Assembly (NCBI RefSeq): GCF_039523555.1
Contig: NZ_BAAAFN010000006.1
Location: 186,001 to 250,000, forward strand
Source of the DNA: Castellaniella daejeonensis
GTDB taxonomy: Bacteria > Pseudomonadota > Gammaproteobacteria > Burkholderiales > Burkholderiaceae_B
Length of the DNA stretch: 64,000 nt
Direction of reading: 5' to 3'
Positions 43,356 through 51,141 of this stretch are shown in pieces. Below the pieces are notes generated by a model, which saw only the letters and a program-made list of their open reading frames with translations, had not been told where the DNA came from and searched no databases. Position numbers and translations under genes: made by a program. Each line of letters begins with the position of its first letter. Position 1 is the stretch's first letter.

Positions 43356-43374
43356 TTTTTGAATGGATTTTTGA
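43356..43374 (+). promoter_or_regulatory. Direct repeats upstream of pobR
   Basis: TTTTTGA occurs twice at a 12-bp interval (43356, 43368), 18-36 bp before the pobR start. AraC proteins commonly bind such direct half-sites about one helical turn apart. Confidence 0.4.
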
Positions 43375-43391
43375 GGATTAAACTTGCCAAT

Positions 43392-44378
43392 ATGAAATAT
43401 TTCGATCAGGCCCCGATCTTCAAGCTCTATGGCGGCCGCGAGGAATGGTCCAGGGCGGAGCGGGTGCACTGCGAGACCATCGCTTCGCGCAGCCGATTGC
43501 ACAATTGGCATATCCGCCCCCACCGTCATTCGGGCCTCTACCAGATTCTCTACCTGCACCGGGGCCGGGCCGTCGTCTGCCTGGACGAAGCGCGGCATGC
43601 CGTGACAGGCCCCGCGATCGTCGAAGTGCCCCAGGCCTTCGTGCACGGATTCGAGTTCGACGAAAACTGCATGGGCCACGTCGTGACGATCGCCTATCCT
43701 CTGCTGGCGCACCTGGCCCAGATCCTGGGCCCGCGCGCCGCCCCGCCGGCGCAGCCCGTCATCCACGCGCTGGGGCGCGGCAGCGGTACGGGCCTGCGCG
43801 ATGCCTTTGCGCACCTGAATGCCCATTACCTGTCCCAGGACGATTTCCGTGACGCACGGATCGAAGCCTGGCTGACGCTGATCTACGCGCGGCTGCGCAG
43901 CCAGCGCTCCGGAGCGGATCCCGGCGGGCCGCCCCGCGCCCGGAGCCTGGAACACCACACCCGCTTCAGCGAGCTGCTCGAATCCTCGTACACCAGGCAC
44001 CACGACGTGGCGTGGTACGCAGCGCAGATGGGCATGACCGCCGCCCACCTGAACGTCATCACCCGCACCCATGCCGGCAAATCCCCGCTGCAGCTGATCC
44101 ATGAGCGGCTGGCGCTGGAAGCGGGACGCAGCCTGGTCTATACCTCGATGACCATCGGTGAAATCTCGGATGCGCTGGGTTTTTCAGAACCCGCTCATTT
44201 CACGCGATTCTTCCGCAAGGCGGCCGGAGAATCGCCGCGCGCCTTCCGACAGCGCGCCTGGGACCAGGGCAGCGCAGCCGTGCAGCCCGGCGGCCGGGAT
44301 CAGTTCCCGGCGGAATCACCCACGGCGGCCTCGGTCCGCGCATCGTCGCGCACAAAGGCCCGCCGGTCGATGCCGTAG
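43392..44378 (+). CDS. pobR: AraC-family activator PobR for pobA
   Basis: 328 residues. N-terminal sensor (IFKLYGGREEW, LHNWHIRPHRHSGLYQILYL) and C-terminal double helix-turn-helix (about 200-285; MTAAHLNVITRTHAGKSPLQ, TIGEISDALGFSEPAHFTRF). Divergent from pobA, matching the PobR/PobA arrangement in other proteobacteria. After the usual family end (PRAFRQRAW) there are about 45 extra polar residues. Their last 79 bp are read from DNA antisense to the 3' end of dctD. A start at 43335 is also possible. Confidence 0.88.
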   Translation: MKYFDQAPIFKLYGGREEWSRAERVHCETIASRSRLHNWHIRPHRHSGLYQILYLHRGRAVVCLDEARHAVTGPAIVEVPQAFVHGFEFDENCMGHVVTIAYPLLAHLAQILGPRAAPPAQPVIHALGRGSGTGLRDAFAHLNAHYLSQDDFRDARIEAWLTLIYARLRSQRSGADPGGPPRARSLEHHTRFSELLESSYTRHHDVAWYAAQMGMTAAHLNVITRTHAGKSPLQLIHERLALEAGRSLVYTSMTIGEISDALGFSEPAHFTRFFRKAAGESPRAFRQRAWDQGSAAVQPGGRDQFPAESPTAASVRASSRTKARRSMP

Positions 44379-45691
44379 CGCCGCAGCTTGTCGTAGAGCG
44401 TCTTGCGCGGCAGCCCCAGCGCCTCGATCGTGCCGCGGATCTCGCCGCCGTGCGCGGCCAGGGCTTCGCGGATCAGCTCGGCCTCGTAGCGCTCGACGCG
44501 CTCGGGCAGGCTGCCGGCAGCCGGCGCGGGCGTGGCCGGATCGCTGGCTGGCGTCTGCTGCACGCCCAGCGCGCAGCGGTCCGCGAAATGCGCCAGTTCG
44601 CGGACATTGCCCGGCCAGTCATGGCTCATCAGATGGCGCAACAATGCGGAATCCATCGGCGGCACCGGGCAGCCGAAACGGCGGGCGGCCAGGCCGGCGA
44701 AATGGGCGAACAGCACCGGGATGTCTTCGCGTCGTTCCCGCAGCGGCGGGATGTTCACCGTCACGACATTGAGCCGGTAGTACAGATCCTCGCGAAAGCG
44801 CGCGCGCATGGCCGGATCGCCCAGGTCGGCCTTGGTGGCGGCGACCACCCGCAGGTCCACGGCCCGCTGTTCGTTGGTGCCCAGGGGGGCAACCTGCCGG
44901 GTTTCCAGCACCCGCAGCAGGCGCACCTGCATCGCCGGAGACATGCTCTCGATCTCGTCGAGGAACAGCGTGCCCCCGTCGGCATGCTCGATGCGGCCCA
45001 CCCGGCGCTTCTGCGCGCCCGTGAAGGCCCCCGCCTCGTGGCCGAACAGCTCGCTCTCGATCACCGACTCGGGCAGCGCGCCGCAGTTGATGGCGACAAA
45101 GGGCGCATCCCGCCGGCGGCTGAGCCGGTGCAGAACCTGGGCCACGACTTCCTTGCCGCTGCCGGTCTCGCCATGCACCAGCACGTCCACGTCGGCGTCG
45201 GCCACATGCCGCAGCAGTTCGCGGATCCGCACGATGGCCGGCGCATTGCCGATCAGCATCGACTCGGCGGCATCGGCTCCGCCCGGGGCCTGTGCCCGCA
45301 ACCGGCGGTTCTCCAGCACCAGCCGCCGCTGGGCCGTACCGTGCCGGATGGCGGCGAGCAGCCTTTCGGGCGCATAGGGCTTGGACAGGAAGTCGTAGGC
45401 TCCCTCGCGCATGGCGCCCACCGCCATCTCGATATCGCCATGGCCGGTGATGAGGATCACCGGAATCTCGGGATCCAGCCGCCGCACGTGCCTGAACAGC
45501 GTCAGGCCATCCATGTCGGCCATGCGCACGTCGGTGACCAGGACACCGGAAAAAGTGTCGGCAAGGATATCCAGCGCTTCCTGCGCGCTGGCGCAGGCCC
45601 GCACGGATACGCCCTGTAGATCGAGCGCCTGGGCATTGGCGTCGCGCACGTCCTCGTCATCGTCGACGAACACCACCTCCATCGGATTCAT
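44300..45691 (-). CDS. dctD: C4-dicarboxylate sigma-54 response regulator DctD
   Basis: 463 residues. Receiver with Asp54 (GVLVTDVRMADMDG), AAA+ domain with GETGSGKE, the sigma-54 contact GAFTGA and LFLDEIESMSPAMQ, and a C-terminal Fis-type helix-turn-helix (GTIEALGLPRKTLYDKLRRY). Activates dctA from the sigma-54 promoter when phosphorylated by DctB. The ATG at 45691 overlaps the dctB stop as ATGA. The stop codon lies inside the convergent pobR gene. Confidence 0.93.
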   Translation of the reverse strand: MNPMEVVFVDDDEDVRDANAQALDLQGVSVRACASAQEALDILADTFSGVLVTDVRMADMDGLTLFRHVRRLDPEIPVILITGHGDIEMAVGAMREGAYDFLSKPYAPERLLAAIRHGTAQRRLVLENRRLRAQAPGGADAAESMLIGNAPAIVRIRELLRHVADADVDVLVHGETGSGKEVVAQVLHRLSRRRDAPFVAINCGALPESVIESELFGHEAGAFTGAQKRRVGRIEHADGGTLFLDEIESMSPAMQVRLLRVLETRQVAPLGTNEQRAVDLRVVAATKADLGDPAMRARFREDLYYRLNVVTVNIPPLRERREDIPVLFAHFAGLAARRFGCPVPPMDSALLRHLMSHDWPGNVRELAHFADRCALGVQQTPASDPATPAPAAGSLPERVERYEAELIREALAAHGGEIRGTIEALGLPRKTLYDKLRRYGIDRRAFVRDDARTEAAVGDSAGN

Positions 45692-47562
45692 TCCATGTCC
45701 TCCATCGCGTCCAGGGCCACCTCGAACGCCGCGCCCTCGGGAACGTCCAGGACTTCCAGCGTGCCGCCGAATTCGGCAAGGATGTCGCGCGAGATCACCA
45801 ACCCCAAGCCCACGCCCTGTGCCCGGGTGGTGAAGAACGGCGTGAACAGCCGCTCGCGCACGTCGGGATCGACCCCGGGGCCATTGTCCTGGATCCGTAC
45901 CCGGACCTGCGCGCCGTTGCGTTCCACGCTCAGGCGGATGCCCGGATGCGCCGTATCCGCGAGCGCCTCGAGCGCGTTGTGCAGCAGATTGACGAAGACC
46001 TGCTCCAGCCGCATGGCGTCGGCCCGCACCCGGGGGGACGGCCGCCCGGCACGCGCGTCTTCCAGGCGCACGCCCTGCCGCCCCAGGCGCGGCCCCGCAA
46101 GCATCAGCGCGCCATCCAGCGCCGCATCGAGCTCGACCGTCCCGATGCATGCGGTCCGCTTGCGGGAGAACGCCCGCAGTTCCTGGGTGATGCCGCCGAT
46201 CCGCTCGGTCAGCCGGGCGATCGTCGACAGGTTCGCGCTCACCTTGTCTGCCTGCCCGCGCCGCAGGAACTCGCCTGCATTGTCGGCATAGGTCCGGATT
46301 GCACCGACCGGCTGATTGATTTCGTGCGCCACACCCGCCGCCACCTGCCCCAGCAGCGACAGCTTGTTCGCCTGGACCAGCTCGTCCTGCATTTCGTGCA
46401 AGCGCGCCTCGGCACGGCGGCGTTCGTCGATCTCGGCCCGCAGCCGCTCGTTGGCATGCCGCAATTCGCCGGTACGCGCACGCACCTCGGCCTCGAGCGC
46501 ATCGCGCGCGGCCAGCAACGCCCGGGCCCGGCGGCGCCGCTGCACGGCCCACCACCCTGCCATGGCCGTGAGCGCCAGGGCCAGCAGGGCCAAAGCCTGG
46601 GCGGTCAGTTCGGCCTGGGCCAGCGCGGCCGAAACGGGCTTGAGCAGGTGCAGGCGCCAGCCATCCATGCGCGCCAGCGGCTGTTCGACATGCAGGACCT
46701 GCGTGCCCTTTTCCAGGCCGGCGGCAGCGCGCGTCAGACGCAGCAGGGGTACCGGGGACTCGCCCTGGTCCACCAGCATCGGATCGAGGGGCAAGAGGTC
46801 CAGGGGCGCCGCGCCGAACTGCAGGCTGGCACGGACCCGGACGGCCTCGGCCGGCGACATCGGCCGGGCCACCCGGTAATGCCAGTCTTCCGGATACCCC
46901 AGCAGCACCACATGCCGCCGGTCGGTCACGAACTGCGGCATGCCGCTGCGGGCCCAGGCGGATTCCAGGTCGCGGAAACCGATCTTGAGCACGACCACCC
47001 CCAGCGGCCCCTGCGCGCCGTCGATCCGGCGCGACAGATACAGGCCAGCCTCATGGCTCACCACCCCGAGGGCGAAGTGCACGCCGTCGCGGGCATCCAT
47101 GGCATCCGTGAAATACGGCCGGAAACGATAATCATGGCCGACGAAAGAATCCGGCTCACGCCAGTTGCTGGCCGCCACCGTCCAGCCCGTCGCATCGAGC
47201 ACATACAGGATGGCGGGCCCCAGCTCGCTGCCCAATGCCTCCAGTCGGCGGCTGAGGCCGTCCAGCGCCTTCGGCGTGGGCGATGCCAGTACCGCAGCCA
47301 GCGCCGTATCCTGCGCCAGCACGCGCGGAATGGCGTGAAACTTGTCGAGCTTGTGGCTCAGCGCGGCAAGGCTCAGCTGCGCCGCGGCGCGGGCCTGGGA
47401 CTCCAGATCCCGCAAGGCGCGCTCGCGGGCCCAGGCCCCGACCCCCAGAAGCAACGCCACCAGCAAGCCGATACCCGCGACTGCCAGCAGCCAGCGCGCT
47501 GCCCAGGCGGGGAAACGGCGCCATGGGGCGCGCGAGGTGGAGGGCAGGTTCTGGGAAGGCAT
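45688..47562 (-). CDS. dctB: C4-dicarboxylate sensor kinase DctB
   Basis: 624 residues. TM1 about 22-44, a large periplasmic sensor of double-PAS type, TM2 about 322-345, a coiled-coil linker, HisKA with His in AAGVAHEINQPVGAIRTYAD, then the ATP domain (NLLHNALEA, DNGPGVD, GVGLGLVISRDILAEFGG). Senses succinate, malate or fumarate in the periplasm. It is divergent from dctA across a 278-bp control region. Confidence 0.93.
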   Translation of the reverse strand: MPSQNLPSTSRAPWRRFPAWAARWLLAVAGIGLLVALLLGVGAWARERALRDLESQARAAAQLSLAALSHKLDKFHAIPRVLAQDTALAAVLASPTPKALDGLSRRLEALGSELGPAILYVLDATGWTVAASNWREPDSFVGHDYRFRPYFTDAMDARDGVHFALGVVSHEAGLYLSRRIDGAQGPLGVVVLKIGFRDLESAWARSGMPQFVTDRRHVVLLGYPEDWHYRVARPMSPAEAVRVRASLQFGAAPLDLLPLDPMLVDQGESPVPLLRLTRAAAGLEKGTQVLHVEQPLARMDGWRLHLLKPVSAALAQAELTAQALALLALALTAMAGWWAVQRRRRARALLAARDALEAEVRARTGELRHANERLRAEIDERRRAEARLHEMQDELVQANKLSLLGQVAAGVAHEINQPVGAIRTYADNAGEFLRRGQADKVSANLSTIARLTERIGGITQELRAFSRKRTACIGTVELDAALDGALMLAGPRLGRQGVRLEDARAGRPSPRVRADAMRLEQVFVNLLHNALEALADTAHPGIRLSVERNGAQVRVRIQDNGPGVDPDVRERLFTPFFTTRAQGVGLGLVISRDILAEFGGTLEVLDVPEGAAFEVALDAMEDME

Positions 47563-47569
47563 GTCGTGC

Positions 47570-47619
47570 GTGGCGGAATTTCGGACATTCTACTGCACGC
47601 ATGTGCGAAATTCCGCCAC
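47570..47619. promoter_or_regulatory. Paired DctD upstream activating sites
   Basis: GTGGCGGAATTTCG (47570-47583) and its exact inverse CGAAATTCCGCCAC (47606-47619). Each copy with its flanks is itself an imperfect dyad, for example TGTGCGAAATTCCGCCACA. The sites lie about 100-145 bp upstream of the sigma-54 promoter, the usual position for enhancer sites. Confidence 0.75.
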
Positions 47620-47714
47620 ACCCCGCCCATCTGGCCCGGGCGCAGACTCCCGCATTCTGGAAAAAATTCTTTTTTGTCAATGCATTGGAAAGAATACCCA
47701 TGTACATGAAAAAA

Positions 47715-47731
47715 TTGGCACGGGGATTGCT
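47715..47731 (+). promoter_or_regulatory. Sigma-54 promoter of dctA
   Basis: TTGGCACGGGGATTGCT matches the -24/-12 consensus closely, with GG and GC ten bases apart. It lies 110 bp before the dctA start. Confidence 0.9.
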
Positions 47732-47840
47732 TTGGCTGTGTCCAGCAGGCCTGGCGGCAGGTGCCGCCTTTCCTTGAGAAAAACGCCGGAAAAGACGAGC
47801 CGGACTCGTCCCGTCCGGCACCTGTCTGGAGACACGGACC

Positions 47841-49202
47841 ATGCTCGACACCCCGACCCGCGCCGTCCCCGCGCGCAAGCCCCGGTTCTACCGGATCCTC
47901 TACGTCCAGGTACTGTTCGCCATCGCCATCGGCATCCTGCTCGGGCACTACGCGCCCAGCCTGGGCGAATCCATGAAGCCCCTGGGAGACGGCTTCATCA
48001 AGCTCGTCAAGATGATCATCGCACCCGTGATCTTCCTGACCGTGACGACCGGCATCGCCGCCATGAGCGACCTGAAGAAAGTGGGCCGCGTCACGGGCAA
48101 GGCCATGCTGTATTTCTTCACGTTCTCGACCCTGGCCCTGGTCATCGGCATGATCGTCAGCCACGTCGTGCAGCCCGGCGCCGGCATGCACATCGACCCC
48201 GCGTCCCTGGACCAGGGCGCGGTGGCCACCTACGTCAGCAAGGCGCATGCGTCCACCATCAGCGGCTTCCTGATGAACATCATCCCGGCCACGATGTTCA
48301 GCCCGTTCGTCAGCGGCGACATCCTCCAGGTGCTGTTCATCGCCGTGCTGTTCGGCATCGCCCTGGCCATCATCGGCGAGCGCGCCAAGCCGGTGCTGGA
48401 CCTGCTCACGGCCCTGGCCAGCCCCGTCTTCAAGATCGTCGAGATCCTGATGAAGGCCGCCCCCATCGGCGCCTTCGGCGCCATGGCCTTCACCATCGGC
48501 AAATACGGCATCGGATCGGTGCTGAACCTGGCGATGCTGGTGGGCACGTTCTACGTCACGGCCGTGCTGTTCGTGGTGGTCGTCCTGGGCGCGGTGGCCC
48601 GCTACAACGGATTCTCGATCCTCAGGCTGGTGCGCTACATCCGCGAGGAACTGCTGCTGGTCCTGGGCACCAGTTCCTCGGAAGCCGCCCTGCCCACCCT
48701 GATGCAGAAGATGGAAGGCGCCGGCTGTTCGAAGTCGGTCGTGGGGCTGGTGATCCCCACGGGCTATTCCTTCAACCTGGACGGCACCAACATCTACATG
48801 ACCATGGCGGCCCTGTTCATCGCCCAGGCCTGCGACATCCCCCTGAGCCTGGGCGACCAGATCCTGCTGTTGCTGGTGGCCATGCTCAGTTCCAAGGGCG
48901 CGGCCGGCGTCACCGGCGCCGGCTTCATCACGCTGGCGGCCACGCTTTCGGTGATCCCCTCGGTGCCGGTCGCCGGCATGGCCCTGATCCTGGGCGTGGA
49001 CCGATTCATGTCGGAATGCCGCGCCCTGACCAACCTGGTGGGCAATGCCACCGCCACCGTGGTCGTGGCCCGATGGGAAGGCGAACTGGACAAGCGCCGC
49101 CTGGACGAGGCCCTGTCCCAGGGATCGGTTCCGCTGGACACGGACGTCCATCCCCAGCCGATCGGCCAGGCCGGGACAGGAAGCCAGGTCCAGGCGGCCT
49201 GA
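47841..49202 (+). CDS. dctA: C4-dicarboxylate/proton symporter DctA
   Basis: 453-residue member of the dicarboxylate/amino acid:cation symporter family. About eight membrane helices plus re-entrant loops; signature VLGTSSSEAALPTLMQKME and the conserved GYSFNLDGTNIYMTMAALFI. Takes up succinate, fumarate and malate across the inner membrane. Controlled by the upstream sigma-54 promoter and DctBD. Confidence 0.96.
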   Translation: MLDTPTRAVPARKPRFYRILYVQVLFAIAIGILLGHYAPSLGESMKPLGDGFIKLVKMIIAPVIFLTVTTGIAAMSDLKKVGRVTGKAMLYFFTFSTLALVIGMIVSHVVQPGAGMHIDPASLDQGAVATYVSKAHASTISGFLMNIIPATMFSPFVSGDILQVLFIAVLFGIALAIIGERAKPVLDLLTALASPVFKIVEILMKAAPIGAFGAMAFTIGKYGIGSVLNLAMLVGTFYVTAVLFVVVVLGAVARYNGFSILRLVRYIREELLLVLGTSSSEAALPTLMQKMEGAGCSKSVVGLVIPTGYSFNLDGTNIYMTMAALFIAQACDIPLSLGDQILLLLVAMLSSKGAAGVTGAGFITLAATLSVIPSVPVAGMALILGVDRFMSECRALTNLVGNATATVVVARWEGELDKRRLDEALSQGSVPLDTDVHPQPIGQAGTGSQVQAA

Positions 49203-49221
49203 GGCAGCCTCGCCCCGCATG

Positions 49222-49274
49222 CCGGCGCTCCAGCGGAGCGCCGGATGAAAAACGCCGGCCTGATGGCCGGCGTT
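49222..49274. terminator. Tandem hairpins between dctA and the aldehyde dehydrogenase gene
   Basis: First stem CCGGCGCTCC/GGAGCGCCGG (49222-49244, 3-nt loop). Second stem AACGCCGGCC/GGCCGGCGTT (49251-49274, TGAT loop) with an A-run on its left, which reads as a T-run for the minus-strand gene. They serve both convergent genes. Confidence 0.85.
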
Positions 49275-49294
49275 GTCTTGCACGGCAAACTACA

Positions 49295-50821
49295 TCAGAA
49301 GAACCCGAGCGCGTCCGGGCTGTAGCTGACCAGCAGGCACTTGGTCTGCTGATAGGCGTTCAGCGCCATCTTGTGGGTCTCGCGCCCGATGCCGGACTGC
49401 TTGTAGCCGCCGAAGGCCGCATGCGCCGGGTACAGGTGATAGCAGTTGGTCCAGATCCTGCCGGCCTGGACCTGGCGCCCGACGCGATAGGCCTGAGAGC
49501 CGTCGCGCGTCCACACCCCTGCCCCCAGGCCGTAATCGGTGTCGTTGGCGATGGCGATGGCCTCGTCTTCGTCCTTGAAGGTCATGACCGAGGCCACCGG
49601 CCCGAAGATCTCTTCCTGGAAGACGCGCATGTCGTTCTGGCCGAACAACAGCGTAGGCTTGACATAGAAGCCCTGGTCCAGCCCCGCCCCGGGCACGTTG
49701 CGCGCACCGCCCGTCAGGCAGCGGGCGCCTTCCTCGCGGCCGATATCGATATAGCCGAGGATCTTGTCCATCTGGGCCTTGGATACCTGGGCGCCCAGCA
49801 TGGTGGAGGCATCCAGGGGGTGGCCTGTCTTCATGGATTCGACCCGCTTGATGGCGCGCTCGATGAAGCGCTCGTAGATCGATTCCTGGATCAGGATGCG
49901 CGAGGGGCAGGTGCAGACTTCACCCTGGTTCAGGGCGAACATGCTCAGGCCTTCCAGGGCCTTGTCGAAGAAGGCGTCGTCCTGGTCCATCACATTGGCG
50001 AAGAAGATGTTCGGGCTCTTGCCGCCCAGTTCCACCGTGCTGGGAATCAGGTTGTCGGCGGCCGCATGCAGGATGTGCCTGCCGGTGGGCGTCGAGCCGG
50101 TGAAGGCGATCTTGGCGATGCGCTTGCTGGAAGCAAGGGCCGCGCCGGCTTCCTTGCCGAAGCCGTTGACGATGTTGAGCACGCCCGCCGGCAGCAGATC
50201 GCCGATCAGTTCCATCAGCACCAGGATCGAGGCGGGGGTCTGCTCCGCGGGCTTGAGCACCACGCAGTTGCCCGCCGCCAGGGCCGGACCGAGCTTCCAG
50301 GCAGCCATCAGCAGGGGAAAATTCCACGGAATGATTTGCCCCACGACTCCCATGGGCTCGTGAAAATGATAGGCCACCGTGGTCTTGTCGATTTCCGAGA
50401 TCCCGCCTTCCTGGGCACGGATGCAGCCGGCGAAATAACGCAGGTGATCGATGGCCAGCGGCAGGTCGGCCGCCATGGTCTCGCGCAGCGGCTTGCCGTT
50501 GTCGATGGTCTCGGCCACGGCCAGCAGGCGCAGGTTCTGTTCCATGCGGTCGGCGATGCGCAGCAGCACGCCGGCGCGTTCCATCACCGAGGTCTCACCC
50601 CAGGCCTTGCGCGCCGCATGGGCGGCATCCAGGGCGGCTTCGACATCGGCCGCATCCGAGCGCGGAACCTCGCAGAACGCCTGCCCGGTGATCGGCGACA
50701 GATTGTCGAAATACTGCCCCCCGGCCGGCGCCACCCAGCGCCCGCCGATATAGTTCTCGTAGTGTTTCTTGTAGGGAAAGCCGATATCGATGCCAAAGTG
50801 CTTCAGGTCGGTCATGTCCAT
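49295..50821 (-). CDS. NAD-dependent aldehyde dehydrogenase (ExaC/AcoD/AldB type)
   Basis: 508 residues, aldehyde dehydrogenase superfamily. Catalytic Glu264 (TVELGGKSPN) and nucleophile Cys303 (NQGEVCTCPSR); NAD-binding PWNFPLLMAAWKLGPALAAG. The C-terminus (QTKCLLVSYSPDALGFF) is typical of acetaldehyde dehydrogenases of the ExaC/AcoD/AldB group, which oxidise acetaldehyde from ethanol or acetoin. I chose the ATG at 50821 because AAGGAG lies 8 nt upstream; an ATG two codons later is possible. A divergent sigma-54 activator and a sigma-54 promoter lie upstream. It could also oxidise aldehydes from aromatics. Confidence 0.9.
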   Translation of the reverse strand: MDMTDLKHFGIDIGFPYKKHYENYIGGRWVAPAGGQYFDNLSPITGQAFCEVPRSDAADVEAALDAAHAARKAWGETSVMERAGVLLRIADRMEQNLRLLAVAETIDNGKPLRETMAADLPLAIDHLRYFAGCIRAQEGGISEIDKTTVAYHFHEPMGVVGQIIPWNFPLLMAAWKLGPALAAGNCVVLKPAEQTPASILVLMELIGDLLPAGVLNIVNGFGKEAGAALASSKRIAKIAFTGSTPTGRHILHAAADNLIPSTVELGGKSPNIFFANVMDQDDAFFDKALEGLSMFALNQGEVCTCPSRILIQESIYERFIERAIKRVESMKTGHPLDASTMLGAQVSKAQMDKILGYIDIGREEGARCLTGGARNVPGAGLDQGFYVKPTLLFGQNDMRVFQEEIFGPVASVMTFKDEDEAIAIANDTDYGLGAGVWTRDGSQAYRVGRQVQAGRIWTNCYHLYPAHAAFGGYKQSGIGRETHKMALNAYQQTKCLLVSYSPDALGFF

Positions 50822-50910
50822 GTCTCTGTCTCCTTGGTCGCGGGCCGGCCCCGTGCGGGGCCTGACCCAGGCGCGCCGCCGCGGCATGCGGCGGGGCTCT
50901 CTTCCGATAA

Positions 50911-50927
50911 AGCAAAGACCATGCCAA
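50911..50927 (-). promoter_or_regulatory. Sigma-54 promoter of the aldehyde dehydrogenase gene
   Basis: Minus-strand TTGGCATGGTCTTTGCT, with GG and GC ten bases apart, about 90 bp before the gene start. One of the clearest features of the 320-bp gap 50822-51141. Confidence 0.85.
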
Positions 50928-51046
50928 TCCATGCCGGATACGGCAGCCGCGATACCCGGAATGCCCGGCCACCGCCTGCGGCTCCGGTCTTTCAAAGACC
51001 CTCCGGCGATGGCATACTGAAAAGAATCGGCTTTCAAAACATGGAC

Positions 51047-51113
51047 TTGTCGCATTTTGCGACAATCCGCGCCGCATGCGGCGACAATCTTTGCTGCGGA
51101 CCGCGACAGTGTC
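51047..51113. promoter_or_regulatory. Probable AcoR-type activator sites
   Basis: TTGTCGCATTTTGCGACAA (51047-51065) is a perfect 8-bp dyad around TTT. Further GCGACA half-sites follow, with the dyad GACAGTGTC at 51105-51113. The main site is about 130 bp upstream of the sigma-54 promoter and about 80 bp before the activator gene, so it could act on both. Confidence 0.65.
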
Positions 51114-51141
51114 CGCACCATCCGGCCGGAGGACGACTCCC

